A stretch of DNA of 64,000 bases from CAVONB01 sp963697205 (GTDB lineage: Bacteria; Pseudomonadota; Alphaproteobacteria; Rhizobiales; Hyphomicrobiaceae): assembly GCA_963697205.1 (NCBI GenBank), contig CAVONB010000016.1:186001-250000 (forward strand), read 5' to 3'. Of this stretch, positions 16,886 to 26,819 are shown piece after piece. The notes under the pieces are model-generated. The model was not told the origin of the DNA, searched no databases, and was given only the letters and a program-made list of their open reading frames with translations. Each line of letters starts with the position of its first letter. Position 1 is the stretch's first letter. The position numbers and the translations under genes are program-made.

Positions 16886-18767
16886 TCACAGATCCTGGGT
16901 GAGCCACTCGCGCTGGACGTCGGCGCACCAGTTGCCGACGTTCCACTGTCCCCAGGCGCCCAGACCGGCCAATTCGTGATCTCCGGCATAGACGGGAACG
17001 TGGATGACGGAAAGCCCGGGATGTGCGTGCGCGCTGGCAAGCGCGCTCTTGAGCGATTGGGTGGTGTAGCCGCCGAACATCGCATTGACGCCGGTCACGG
17101 CGCCTGCCAGACGCTCGTAATCCACGGCCACCGCGTCGTTGGTGCGATGCTCGGCGCCATACTGCGCCAGCTGTAAGCCGGTGATCGCGGCCATGCGGCG
17201 GTTGTCAAAGATGACCAGGCAACCCTTCACGCCGTGCTCGACGCCGTCGATGAGTATCTGCGGGTTCATCATGAAGGAGCCGTCGCCGGAAAAGGCGATG
17301 GTGTAACGCGGCCGCTCGGCTGCGGCGCTCGCCAGCAGCGCGCTTGCGGCAAAGCCCATGTAGGACGCGCCGGTCTCCGTGAACGTGTCGCCGGTGCGGT
17401 CGTCCTCTACGATCTGGAAGCCGTTGGCCTGGACGTCGCCGGCGTCGAACAGCTTGGCCGCGCCGATCTCCTTGGCGAAGTCGGCCACGATCTTGATGGC
17501 GACGGGCTGGGTGAGGACGGGGCGCTGCCAGACGTCGTCGGCCAGGGCGGATGCCTCGTAGCGGGCCGCCTTGTAGCGCGCCCACTCCGCCTTCTTCTGC
17601 GCGCAAGCGGCGAGCCACGCGCGCTTGCCCGAGGTCGGTGCTTCGCCGGCTTGTTCCAGGCGCGCGGCGAGGCGATCGGTCACGGTGGCTATGTCCCCGG
17701 TCAGGGCAAGCGTGTTGTTGTAGTGCGTGGCGTCGGCCAGATCGCCGTTGATGTTGATGACGGCGCGCGCGTTCTTGTAGCCGATGCCGGAGCTGTCGGC
17801 CTGGCAAACCGCGCGGGAGCCGATCACAATCAGGAGCCCGGCCTCGGCGGCCGCGTAGTTGCCGCTGATCGATCCTTTCGATCCGGCGACGTGCATGTTC
17901 TGGGCATGTGCGTCCGGCAGCACTCCGGTCGAACCGGGCGACAACACGACGGCGGCACCGGCGGCTTCGGCCAAACGTCGCACGGCGGCATCGGCACCGC
18001 GGGCACCGCCGCCTGCCTTGATCGCCACCTTGTCGGCGCGTGCAATCAGGCGCGCCGCCTCGTGGAGCACATCGTCGTGGGCCGGCGCCATCGCGGGCAG
18101 CTCCGGCTTGCGGGGCAGCGCCGCCAGATTGAGCGTGAGGCGCTGCGGCTGCGTGTTGAGCGGCAACAGCAGAAAGAACGGGGCGGCCTTGTAGGGGTGA
18201 TGGACGGTCGTCGCCCCACGGCGCAGCGCGTCACGGATGCCTTCAGGGGTGTGCAGCGTGTAGGAGCGGCCGAGGATCGCGGTCATCTGCCCGAACAGCC
18301 CCTGCTCCTCCTTGGGCACCTGCTGCATGTTGTAGCCTTCGCCGTAGGTCGTCTCGTCGCCATAGATATGGTAGACGCCGACGCCGTTGGACGCAGCGGC
18401 GAGTGCGCCCGCATAGGCCTGCATGGCGCCGGGGCCGATGGACGTGACGACGGCGGGGATCTCGCCGTACTGCCAGCGCAGCGCGGTGGCCGCGTGCGCC
18501 ATCGCCACCTCGTTGCGGCAGTTGATGGTGCGCGTGACGCCGGCGGCATCGTAGATTGCGCAGTACCTCGCCGAGATCGGTCGAGCCGTGGCCAAAGATC
18601 GCGAAATACTTGCGAACGCCCTGTTTCAGGAGGCCGAGCACCAGAGCCTCGGAGAGCGTCACATCCAGCAACTTCGGCAAGCTGCCCGCGGAGAGTGCGG
18701 CGTCGAGACCGCCCGCCTTTGCGATTGCGGTTGCGCGTGCGCGCATGTCGTTCGTCGTGTCCGTCAT
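16886..18767 (-). pseudogene. Thiamine-diphosphate enzyme resembling acetolactate synthase / IolD (one frameshift)
   Basis: About 626 residues once one frameshift is corrected. The N-terminal part (start ATG 18767, MTDTTNDMRAR) reads to FGHGSTDLGEVLR. The frame then continues with IYDAAGVTRTINCRNE, whose catalytic Glu is in NE. The break is a single extra base in the TT at 18556-18557. The C-terminal domain has the thiamine-diphosphate motif GDGSFMMNPQ with the Asn of DNRRMAAI. The GHGST motif and length resemble IolD, the thiamine-diphosphate enzyme that opens a cyclic 1,2-dione in inositol catabolism, more than acetolactate synthase. It sits at the distal end of a long minus-strand catabolic locus. 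Its reaction is probably C-C bond cleavage or formation on an intermediate of that pathway. The indel may be a sequencing error. Confidence 0.8.
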
Positions 18768-18785
18768 GATGTCCTGGCGCGCCGG

Positions 18786-19598
18786 TCAGACGCGCTCCTC
18801 GTTCTCGTTCAAGAATGGCTCGACAAGGGCGTTCCACTGCTGCCAGTGGCGCCGGTAGGAATAGTGCCCGCCTTCGTCGACGACGATCAGTCGCGCTCCG
18901 GGAATGGCGCTCGCGATGTCCTCGGACTGGTAGAAGGGCACGGTCAGGTCATCGCGCGTGCCGACGACGAGCGCGGGCGCGCGGATCTTTCCGATTTCGC
19001 CCGACCGGTCATGCGTCAGCGTCATGTCGATGCGCTGCGCCAGGACCTCGGGTGCGGCGATGGTCTCCATCGCGCGCGTCTCCAGCGCCATGACACGATC
19101 CAGGTTGTAGCGGAACTGCATCGGGCCGTTGGTGAACAACGACGAGAGCTTCACGTATTCCTCGGCGCCATGGGAAAGTGCTACGCGGCGGCGCGTCATC
19201 TGCACGCGCGAGATGTACTCGTCGGCCTTGACCCAGGTGTTTGAAAAGATCGCGCAGCGCAGGCGTTCGGGGTGGTCGATGCAGATGTTCTGCAGCACGC
19301 AGCCCCCGGTCGAGGTGCCGGCAATGTGCGCCTTGTCGATGCCGAGCGTGTCCATCAGCGCAACGACGTCGCGGGCGATGGCGGCGGTGGAGTATTCGTC
19401 GGCGCCCGCGGGCTTGTCGCTGTCGCCGGCGCCGCGATGATCGAGGGAAATGCAGCGATAGCGGCTGGAGAAATGCGCGACCTGGTACTGCCACGCATCG
19501 AGCAGGCCGACGAGGCCAGGGATGAAGATCAACGGATCGCCACGTCCGCCGCTATCGGAAATGTTCAACGTGATGTGGCCGACGTCGAGACGTGCCAT
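18786..19598 (-). CDS. Alpha/beta-hydrolase fold protein
   Basis: A 270-residue hydrolase. The oxyanion-hole region is IFIPGLVGLLDAW, and the nucleophile elbow is AGTSTGG with Ser near residue 95. The acid (VGTRDDLTVPF) and base (DEGGHYSYRRH) positions are all present. The length is typical of small esterases and C-C or enol-lactone hydrolases (270-280 residues). It lies 18 bp upstream of the IolD-like gene on the same strand, so both probably act in one pathway. A role in ring-opening or enol-lactone hydrolysis fits the neighbours but is inference. Confidence 0.88.
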   Translation of the reverse strand: MARLDVGHITLNISDSGGRGDPLIFIPGLVGLLDAWQYQVAHFSSRYRCISLDHRGAGDSDKPAGADEYSTAAIARDVVALMDTLGIDKAHIAGTSTGGCVLQNICIDHPERLRCAIFSNTWVKADEYISRVQMTRRRVALSHGAEEYVKLSSLFTNGPMQFRYNLDRVMALETRAMETIAAPEVLAQRIDMTLTHDRSGEIGKIRAPALVVGTRDDLTVPFYQSEDIASAIPGARLIVVDEGGHYSYRRHWQQWNALVEPFLNENEERV

Positions 19599-19629
19599 GT
19601 CCGGCTCCTGCGCACCGCCTGGGATGGAT

Positions 19630-19653
19630 GGCCGACCGGCTGGCCGGTCGGCC
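19630..19653. terminator. Strong hairpin between the MocA-type dehydrogenase and the hydrolase genes
   Basis: A perfect 10-bp stem (GGCCGACCGG at 19630-19639, CCGGTCGGCC at 19644-19653) with a four-base loop lies in the 62 bp gap between two minus-strand genes. No T-run follows on either strand, so it may attenuate transcription or stabilise mRNA rather than terminate it. Confidence 0.45.
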
Positions 19654-19660
19654 GTATCGC

Positions 19661-20671
19661 CTATTCGCCGCTTTCGAGGATCTCTGCGACGTCGACCGCG
19701 CGGCCCTCACGGGCCGACTTCACGCCGGCCTTGATGACGGCCAGATTGCGCGCACCCCAGTAGCCATCCGTTTCCGGCTTGGTGTTGGTGCGGATGCAGT
19801 GCGCCCACTCGTCGAGCTCCTCGCGGATCGTATCGTTCTTTTCCACCGTGACGGGGGTGGCGGTCTTTTCGCCACGCTTGTAGTGGCGCAAGCCGCCGAA
19901 CAGATCGTAATAGGCGGTCGCTTCCTTGCCGTAGATGTTCATCATGTAGTACTCGCCGGCCGAGGCGTAGCAGGCCGTCAGGTTCGAGATGGCGCCGTTC
20001 TCGTGCTCGAGGATGAGGTTGGCGACGTCGGGGTTGTCGCCGGGCAGCACGAGCTGGGCCGACATGCCGGAGACGCGCTTGACCGGGCCCATCAGCATTT
20101 CCAGCACGTCGACGTAGTGGATGCCGATCTGGAGCATGACGCCACCGGGCATGCCGTCGGCGGTGTAGCGCCACGACGTCAGATCGAACTGCCCGAGACG
20201 GTCGCGGCTGATATTGCCTTCCGCCTGCACGAGCTTGCCGAAGCGGCCGGTGTCGATCTCGTTCTTGATCCAGCGGAAGTGGTTCTCGCGGCGGCGTTGA
20301 TAGCCGAGCGCAAGGACGACGCCCGCTTTGTCGCAGACCTTGGCGATCTCCATGCCCTCGCACACGGTGTTGGCGATGGGCTTGTCGAGGAAGACGTGCT
20401 TGCCGGCTTCGGCGGCCTGGCGCGTCGTCTCCAGATGCACGTTGTTGGGCGTGGTGTTGATGATGCCTTCGATCGTGGGATCTTTGAGGATCTCCTCATA
20501 GCTCGACGACGTGCGGCACCCGTACTTCTCGGCGAAGGCCTTGCGCTTGTCGTCCGACCTCGTGAAGCAGGTGACGATCTCGATGGTATTGGAGCGCATG
20601 ACGGCGTCCGCGAGGACGTCGGACCACCAGCCCATGCCGAGGGCTGCGACGCGGACGGGTGCGTTTGTCAT
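19661..20671 (-). CDS. Gfo/Idh/MocA family NAD(P)-dependent oxidoreductase
   Basis: A 336-residue dehydrogenase with the Rossmann motif VAALGMGWWSDVL near residues 8-20 and the family's lysine motif as FLDKPIANTV near residue 93 (DKP rather than EKP). The C-terminal domain has IGIHYVDVLEMLMGP with the conserved His near residue 183. It is the second MocA-type gene in the window and differs clearly from the one at 4.7-5.7 kb. It lies just downstream of the TctA gene on the same strand, so it likely oxidises the imported compound or a derivative. The substrate is unknown. Confidence 0.88.
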   Translation of the reverse strand: MTNAPVRVAALGMGWWSDVLADAVMRSNTIEIVTCFTRSDDKRKAFAEKYGCRTSSSYEEILKDPTIEGIINTTPNNVHLETTRQAAEAGKHVFLDKPIANTVCEGMEIAKVCDKAGVVLALGYQRRRENHFRWIKNEIDTGRFGKLVQAEGNISRDRLGQFDLTSWRYTADGMPGGVMLQIGIHYVDVLEMLMGPVKRVSGMSAQLVLPGDNPDVANLILEHENGAISNLTACYASAGEYYMMNIYGKEATAYYDLFGGLRHYKRGEKTATPVTVEKNDTIREELDEWAHCIRTNTKPETDGYWGARNLAVIKAGVKSAREGRAVDVAEILESGE

Positions 20672-20735
20672 GTATCGGTTCCTTTGCTCGATCTGATCTC
20701 GGGGTGGGGTGTCTGCCCAAGCGCGGTGGCGCGCG

Positions 20736-22253
20736 TCAGGCAGGGGTCTCGGAACTGGCTTTGACGCGGCTGCGGCGGGCCGCGAGATGACCGCTGATGA
20801 AGTGCAGGGCGATCATGCCGATGGCGAGGGCGTAGAGGATCACCGCGGGGACGGACTGGAAGAACGTCATGTAGTCGCCGTCCGACAGAATGAGCGCGGT
20901 GCGGAACTCCTTCTCCATGGTCGGGCCGAGCACCAGACCCAGCACGACCGGGGCAAGCGGGATTCCCGCGCGCGTCAACAGGAAGCCGACAAGCCCGATC
21001 GCGGCCATGATGTAGACGTCGAGGAAGGAATTGCGGATCGCGAAGGTGCCGACGACGCACATCACCAGGATGCAGACTGCCAACAGATGCGGCGGCACGC
21101 GCAGCAGCTTGACGAAGGCCTTGATGCCCCAGATCTGGAAGGCGACGACGGCGATGTAGGAGACGAACACCGCCATGTAGATGATGTAGACCTCGACCTT
21201 ATGCTCCTGGAAGAGCAGCGGGCCAGGGGCCAGGCCGTGGATCAGCAGGCCGCCGAGCATGACTGCGGTTGCGGGATCGCCGGGGATGCCCAGTGACAGC
21301 AGCGGGATCATCGCGCCTCCTGTCACGGCGTTGTTGGCTGTCTCCGGGGCGAACACGCCTTCGGGCTCGCCCTTGCCGAAATTCTCCCGCGAGTTCGAGA
21401 AGCGCCGGGCGTGGTCGTAGGCGAGGAAGGCGGCGATCGGCCCGCCGGTGCCGGGGATCGAGCCGATACCGGTGCCGAGCGCGGCGCAGCGCGTCATCAG
21501 CCAACGGTTCTGCCACAGCAGCGACCAGGACGGCATGCGGGCGCGTACGTCTTCCGGGCTTTGCGCCATCGAGCGTCCGCGGCGATAGTCGATCAGCCAC
21601 TGCATGATGTGGGGCACGGCGAACAGGCCGACCATCGCGACGACGAGGTTGACGCCCTGCTGAAGCGGTACCCAGCCGAACGTCATGCGCTCCACGCCGT
21701 CCAGGTCGTCCAGCCCGATCGTCATCAGCATGAGGCCGATGACGCCGGCGACGAGGCCACGCAGCAGCGATTTCTCGGCGAGACCGCAGATGGTCGACAT
21801 CCCGAACACGACGAGGGCGAAGATTTCTACGGGGCCGAACTTGATCGCCACCTGTGCGATCAGATCGACCAGCACCACCATCACCAGAAGGCTGAAGATG
21901 CCGCCGAACGCAGAGGCGGCGACGGCGATGCCGAGGGCGAGTCCGGCCTGGCCCTTCTTGGCCATGGGGTAGCCGTCGAAGACCGTCGCGGCGGCTGACG
22001 GCGTGCCGGGAATCCCGATCAGAATGGCGGAGACCGAGCCGCCCGTCATGCCGCCGATGTAGGTGCCAAGCAGCATGCCGACGGCGGCGGCGGTGTCGAG
22101 CTTGAACGTGAGCGGAAGCACGAGAGCGAGCGCCATCGTGAACGTCAGGCCAGGGATGGAACCGAAGATGATGCCGACGATCGATCCGGAGACGACCGCG
22201 AGCAGTACGATCGGGTCTGCCATCTGCGTGGCCGCTGCCAGGAACTCTTGCAT
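20736..22253 (-). CDS. tctA: Tripartite tricarboxylate transporter large permease (TctA)
   Basis: A 505-residue integral membrane protein of the TctA family, with 10 to 12 hydrophobic segments. Family signatures are VSGSIVGIIFGSIPGLTFTM near the N-terminus, GMTGGSVSAILIGIPGTPSA near residue 68, and IGSIPGTGGPIAAFLAYDHA near residue 262. These two glycine-rich repeats are diagnostic. It forms the channel of a secondary, solute-binding-protein-dependent uptake system with TctB and TctC encoded directly upstream. The gap to tctB is 16 bp. The imported solute is a carboxylate or related small molecule, not specified by sequence. Confidence 0.95.
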   Translation of the reverse strand: MQEFLAAATQMADPIVLLAVVSGSIVGIIFGSIPGLTFTMALALVLPLTFKLDTAAAVGMLLGTYIGGMTGGSVSAILIGIPGTPSAAATVFDGYPMAKKGQAGLALGIAVAASAFGGIFSLLVMVVLVDLIAQVAIKFGPVEIFALVVFGMSTICGLAEKSLLRGLVAGVIGLMLMTIGLDDLDGVERMTFGWVPLQQGVNLVVAMVGLFAVPHIMQWLIDYRRGRSMAQSPEDVRARMPSWSLLWQNRWLMTRCAALGTGIGSIPGTGGPIAAFLAYDHARRFSNSRENFGKGEPEGVFAPETANNAVTGGAMIPLLSLGIPGDPATAVMLGGLLIHGLAPGPLLFQEHKVEVYIIYMAVFVSYIAVVAFQIWGIKAFVKLLRVPPHLLAVCILVMCVVGTFAIRNSFLDVYIMAAIGLVGFLLTRAGIPLAPVVLGLVLGPTMEKEFRTALILSDGDYMTFFQSVPAVILYALAIGMIALHFISGHLAARRSRVKASSETPA

Positions 22254-22269
22254 GCCTTGGGTTTGATCC

Positions 22270-22761
22270 TCAGAACGTCAGATCGATCAGCCGGCCGTGC
22301 GGCAGGTAGACGCCGAGCAGCTTTCCGAAAACGAGGTAGATGCCGACCGAGAGCCCGAGGGCGAGGCCCAAGACCAGTACGGGACGCCAGATGCGAAGGA
22401 CGAGCGTCACGGCTGCAGCGACGGTCGCGGCGGTTGCGACCAGGAAGCCCGTCTGCTCCATCGCGACGGCATAGCCCGCGATCAGCACAAGCGTCATCAC
22501 GACAGCCCAAACTTCGATGGCGAGGGGCGTGGGTCCTTCGGGATCGACGGGCTTGGCGGCGGCGGGCTGTGACCAGGAGCCGGCGATGACGGCAAGGCCA
22601 AGGACGGCCAGCAAGACGCCCAGCCCGAGGGGAAAACCCCTCGGGCCCAGGCGACCCGGCTCGTCTGCTCCCGGCACCGTCGTCATCACAGCCCAGCACC
22701 ACAGTGCGGCGGCGATGACGAGTACGGTGCCGGTCAGGCGATCGAGAGATGCGCTCGTCAT
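22270..22761 (-). CDS. tctB: Tripartite tricarboxylate transporter small permease (TctB)
   Basis: A 163-residue membrane protein with four hydrophobic segments: residues about 8-28, 44-62, 82-100 and 110-150 (FLVATAATVAAAVTLVLRIW, VLVLGLALGLSVGIYLVFG). The size, topology and the position between tctC (4 bp upstream) and tctA (16 bp downstream) identify it as the small subunit of the TTT transporter. TctB sequences are poorly conserved, so the call rests on context as well as topology. Confidence 0.88.
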   Translation of the reverse strand: MTSASLDRLTGTVLVIAAALWCWAVMTTVPGADEPGRLGPRGFPLGLGVLLAVLGLAVIAGSWSQPAAAKPVDPEGPTPLAIEVWAVVMTLVLIAGYAVAMEQTGFLVATAATVAAAVTLVLRIWRPVLVLGLALGLSVGIYLVFGKLLGVYLPHGRLIDLTF

Positions 22762-22765
22762 GGCG

Positions 22766-23746
22766 TCACTTGGACTTCTTCATTCCAAGCTCGCCCATCA
22801 TCGCCGCGATCTCCTTGTCGTCGCGGACGATGACCTTGCCGAACTCGGCTGCCGGCAGGTAGGCCTGCTCGAAGCCGATCTTCTGGGCGGCGTCCTTGAA
22901 CTCCTTGGAGTCGACGGCCTTGCGCGCGGCGGCCATCAGCTTGTCGACGGCGGCCTTGGGTGTGCCCTTGGGCGCAGCCAGACCGCGCCACATGCTCAGG
23001 TCGAGGCCCTTGGCGCCCAACTCGTCACACGTGGGCACGTCCTTCATCTGGCTGACGCGCTGCTTGCCCGTGACGCACAGGACGCGCAGCGTGCCCGCCT
23101 TGGCGTGGGAGATGAACTGTCCGGGCCATTGCACGGCGACGTCGACGCGGTTGCCGAGCAACTCGACCGGCGCCTTGCCCTCGTCGTAGGGCACGAGGAT
23201 CACCTTGTCGGCGATCCCGAGCTTCTTGAAGAGCGCGATGGTCGTGAGGTGGGTGAACGAACCCTTGCCGGACGCGCCGACCTTGATCTTGTCCTTACCG
23301 GCTTTCACCGCCTTGGCCAGATCGGCCACGTTCTTCCAGCCGCTGTCGGCGCGCACGGCAACGGCGGGCACCTCGACGGAGATGCGCGCGATGGGCGTGA
23401 AGGCCGTGTGGTCGAACTTCACGCGACCGCCGTGATAGGTCGTAGAGATCGAGTTGGAGTTCCAGACGATGTTGTAGCCGTCCGGTGCCGTGCCGTTGAC
23501 ATAGGTGTAGCCGACGGCGCCGCCGCCACCCGTGCGGCTGACGGGAACGACGGGCTGGGCGAGGTTCTTCGACATCTGGTCGGCCAGCACCTGGCCGATG
23601 GTCTGGGCGGTGGAGCCGAATAGCACCGTCATCTCGACGGGCTTTTCGGGATAATCAGCGCGGGCTGCGGTGGCGGGGGCGGCGATCGCGAGGCCCAGCC
23701 CCAGGGCGGCGACGGTGCCGCCCCGGATCAAAGTTCTTGTCTGCAT
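22766..23746 (-). CDS. tctC: Tripartite tricarboxylate transporter periplasmic substrate-binding protein (TctC/Bug type)
   Basis: A 326-residue secreted solute-binding protein. The Sec signal peptide spans about 28 residues (GGTVAALGLGLAIAAPATA, cleaved near ARADYPEK). The mature start YPEKPVEMTVLFGSTAQT and the central VNGTAPDGYNI and KVGASGKGSFTHL regions match Bug/TctC receptors. ATG 23746 is preceded by GGGAGAG; a longer frame reaches 23914 but lacks signal features upstream. It captures the imported carboxylate for TctAB. It follows the molybdenum hydroxylase genes, 164 bp downstream. Confidence 0.92.
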   Translation of the reverse strand: MQTRTLIRGGTVAALGLGLAIAAPATAARADYPEKPVEMTVLFGSTAQTIGQVLADQMSKNLAQPVVPVSRTGGGGAVGYTYVNGTAPDGYNIVWNSNSISTTYHGGRVKFDHTAFTPIARISVEVPAVAVRADSGWKNVADLAKAVKAGKDKIKVGASGKGSFTHLTTIALFKKLGIADKVILVPYDEGKAPVELLGNRVDVAVQWPGQFISHAKAGTLRVLCVTGKQRVSQMKDVPTCDELGAKGLDLSMWRGLAAPKGTPKAAVDKLMAAARKAVDSKEFKDAAQKIGFEQAYLPAAEFGKVIVRDDKEIAAMMGELGMKKSK

Positions 23747-23910
23747 GACTGCTCTCCCTTTCTTCTTCGTGACTACTTCGAATAGTTGCCCGTGCCCGTT
23801 CTTCCCGAGTTTTGCAGGTGTTCTCCGCACCATGGTGCGGCGCATCGATGCGATGCTGGAGCACGGACCCTGCCTGCGCGTGGTCCGCTTACATCGATCG
23901 GCGGGCGCGT

Positions 23911-24930
23911 TCATTCCGCGGCCGCCGCACGACGCGCGCGGTCCTCCGCCTCCTTCGCGCGGAGCGCCTCGCGCACCTTTTCCGGCGTGGCCGGCAAGGA
24001 TGTGATGCGAACCCCGACCGCGTCGTAGATGGCGTTCATGACGGCGGGAATTGTCGGAACCATGGCGGGCTCCCCGATCCCTTTCACTCCGAGTGGACCT
24101 AACGGGTCGGGGTCCTCGACGATAACGGACGTGACGCGCGGAACGTCCAAAGACGTCGGCAAAATGTACTTGGCAAAGCCCGGCGTCGTGGTGTGGCCGC
24201 GCTCGAGCTTGTAGTCCTCCATCAGGCCCTGGCCGAGTGCCTGGACGACGCCGCCCTCGATCTGCCCTTCGACGCCCTTCGGGTTGACGGCGCGTCCGAC
24301 GTCGTGGGCGGCCCAGATGCCGAGCACCTGCACCTCACCCGTCACGGTATCGACCTCGACCTCGGCGACCTGGGCGCCGAACACATAGGCCTGCCACGGA
24401 CGACCCGCGCCGTCGGTCGGCGCCAAGCCCGTCGTGTCAGTGCCAAAGGTGCCGGCGCCGACAGGGACGACGCCGTGGCTTTTCGAGAGGTGCACGGCGT
24501 CGTCCATCGTCATGCGATGGTTGGTGCCCTCCGCCCACATCTCGCCACCGGCGGCGCGAATAGTGGATGGCTCCACGCCCCAATGCTTGGCGACAACCGC
24601 ATCGAGCTTGGCGCGCGCTTCACGCGCGGCGAGCGCGACGGCGTTGCCGACCATGTAGGTCTGGCGCGTGGCGCCGGCGTGGGCGGCCTCGGGAGCGCGC
24701 GCGGTATCGTTGTCGCCGATCGTGACGTTCTCGGCGCGCACGCCGATCTCCTCAGCCGCAATCTGCGCCAGCACCGTCAGGATGCCTTCGCCGATCTCGG
24801 TGACGCCGGTGACGACCTTGGCGGTGCCGCCGTCGTCGATCTCCACCCAGGCCGCCGCGCGATCGACCGTCGCCGTGCGGGCAATTCCGTACCAGCCTGC
24901 GGCCATGCCGCGTCCACGTTTGCGCGCCAT
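23911..24930 (-). CDS. Molybdenum hydroxylase (xanthine dehydrogenase/CoxL family), C-terminal molybdopterin-binding part encoded separately
   Basis: A 339-residue protein that begins MARKRGRGMAAGWYGIART and holds the second molybdopterin-binding half of a CoxL/XdhB-type subunit. Key segments are VTGVTEIGEGILTVLAQIA, TFGTDTTGLAPTDGAG and VKGIGEPAMVPTIPAV, where Glu of GIGEP is the family's catalytic glutamate. The preceding gene, which holds the first half, ends in TGA one base before this ATG (TGAC ATG). This may be a true gene split rather than a frameshift, because the upstream frame adds about 35 unrelated residues before stopping. The two parts together would make a full-length subunit. 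Confidence 0.75.
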   Translation of the reverse strand: MARKRGRGMAAGWYGIARTATVDRAAAWVEIDDGGTAKVVTGVTEIGEGILTVLAQIAAEEIGVRAENVTIGDNDTARAPEAAHAGATRQTYMVGNAVALAAREARAKLDAVVAKHWGVEPSTIRAAGGEMWAEGTNHRMTMDDAVHLSKSHGVVPVGAGTFGTDTTGLAPTDGAGRPWQAYVFGAQVAEVEVDTVTGEVQVLGIWAAHDVGRAVNPKGVEGQIEGGVVQALGQGLMEDYKLERGHTTTPGFAKYILPTSLDVPRVTSVIVEDPDPLGPLGVKGIGEPAMVPTIPAVMNAIYDAVGVRITSLPATPEKVREALRAKEAEDRARRAAAAE

Positions 24931-24931
24931 G

Positions 24932-26819
24932 TCAGGCCACCTCGCTGTCGCGTGTCGGGGAGGACGGCGGTGCGATCCGCGCGCCCAGTGTGCAGACCTC
25001 GCGCACACCGGGGCCGTCGAGATCCTTGCGGTGGGCGCCGCGCTCTGCGGGTGCGCCCCGCTCCCAATTCGACGCGGCCTCACAAGCATCGAGCACCTTG
25101 GCCAGACTAACCGAGCCCAGCGTCTGCTTGGTATGGGTCACCGCGCCGTCACGCATCATGTTGATGCGGCGGATCTCGAAGGGATCGAGGCCCAGGCGCT
25201 CGGCGGCAATGTCCATCTGGGTCTCGGTGGCGAACTGCGTCTGCAGGGCGCCGAACGAGCGGAAGGCGCCGGAGGGGGTGTTGTTGGTGTAGACGCCGAT
25301 AGTGTCGACCTTGACGTTGGCAACATTGTAGGGCCCGCAGCCAAGGATCGCGGCCTTGCGCATGACGCCTTCCGTTGACAGGCCATAGGCGCCGCCATCG
25401 GAAATCATCTTCAGCTCGGCGGCGACGAGACGGCCGTCACGCATGAAGCCTGAGCGATAGCTGATGCGCGCGGGGTGCCGCTTGGCCGTCGAGGCGACCA
25501 ATTCCTCGCGCGTGTAGACGAGGCGCACGGGGCGGCCGCTCTTCATGGCGAGAAGGGCGAGCATGCCCTGGTAGATCATGTCCTCCTTGCCGCCGAAGCC
25601 GCCACCGACGGGGCTCATGATGAAGCGCACCTTGTTGATCGGCTTGGCGATGATGCGCGCCAGCATGTGGCGGTGGTGCGTGATATTCTGGGAGGGCGAG
25701 ACGACGGTGACGACGCCGTCGTGATCGACGTAGGCGAGACCTGCCTCGGGCTCCAGATAGGCGTGCTCGACGGCCTGGGTTTCATAGGTCTCCGCCACGA
25801 TCAGATCGCAGCTCTTGAAGGCGTCGTCGACGTCGCCCTTGCGGATCGGGATGTGCTTGGTGACGTTGTCGGGCGCGTAGTCGTGCACCACCGGCGCGCC
25901 CGGCTGCATCGCCTCTTGCGGATCGAACACCGCCGGCAGCTCTTCGTAGACGACCTTGATCGCGGCCAGCGCCTTGCGGGCGGTCGTCATGTCCTCGGCC
26001 GCCACCGCCGCCACCGCCTCTCCGACATAGCGCACCTTGCCGCGCGCCATGACCGGCTGATCGCAGACGAACACGCCGAAACCGTCCTCGCCCGGAACGT
26101 CGTCGCAGGTGATGACAGCTTCGACGCCCGACCAGCGCCTCGGCGGCGGTGGTGTCGATCGAGACGATGCGCGCGTGGGCGTGCGGGGAGCGCAGCACCT
26201 GTACGTGCAGCATGCCCGGCATCACCATGTCGCCGGCGTACTTCAAGGCGCCCGACACCTTGCTCGGCGCATCGATGCGACGCACGTTGGCGCCGATCAC
26301 CTTGTTGTCCTCGCGCTCGTCCTCGGCCAGCGCCGTGGCGGGCCTGGTGCCGTTCATGACGTCGCGCGCGAGCTCGACGGCATCGAAGATTTTCTGGTAG
26401 CCGGTGCAGCGGCAGATATTGCCGCCGAGGCGCTCCTTGATCTCCTCGGTTCCGACGAACGGATTGGCGCGGATGGCGGCCGTTGCCGCCATCACCATGC
26501 CCGGGATGCAGTAGCCGCACTGGCTGGCGCCGGTCTTGTGGAACGCCTTCTGCATGACGCTCAGCTCACCGGAGCGCGCGAGACCTTCGACCGTCTCGAT
26601 CTTGGCACCGGCGACTTTGGCGGCCGGAACGAGGCAGGATTTGACGAGCGTGCCGTCGACGAACACCGAGCAGGTGCCGCACTCTCCCGCGCCGCAGCCT
26701 TCCTTGGTGCCGGTCAGGTTCAAGGTGTCGCGCACGAAGTCGAGCAGCCGGGCGGATGCCGGCACAGACTTCGACACGGCGCGCCCGTTGACGGTGGCTT
26801 CGATCTTGAGGTCAGGCAT
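24932..26819 (-). pseudogene. Molybdenum hydroxylase: [2Fe-2S] subunit fused to the N-terminal part of the molybdopterin subunit (one frameshift)
   Basis: Starts at ATG 26819 with a CoxS-like [2Fe-2S] domain. Cysteines lie in GCGAGECGTCSVF (plant-type cluster) and in SQCGYCIPGM and NICRCTGYQKI (second cluster). It then runs on into the CoxL/XdhB N-terminal domain (PSKVSGALKYAGDMVMPGM, then VGGGFGGKED). One extra C in CCC at 26127-26129 breaks the frame; without it the sequence reads VGVEAVITCDDVPGEDGFG. It ends at 24932 after KVLDACEAASNWERGAPAE and a non-conserved tail. The ATG lies inside the last codons of the FAD-subunit gene (8 bp overlap), so they are coupled. It hydroxylates or oxidises a carbon centre using water; the substrate is unknown. 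CoxS-CoxL fusions are unusual compared with the normal three separate genes. Confidence 0.8.

Noticed and set aside
17234..18769. A 511-residue plus-strand frame
   Set aside because: Antisense to the IolD-like enzyme; no recognisable motif.
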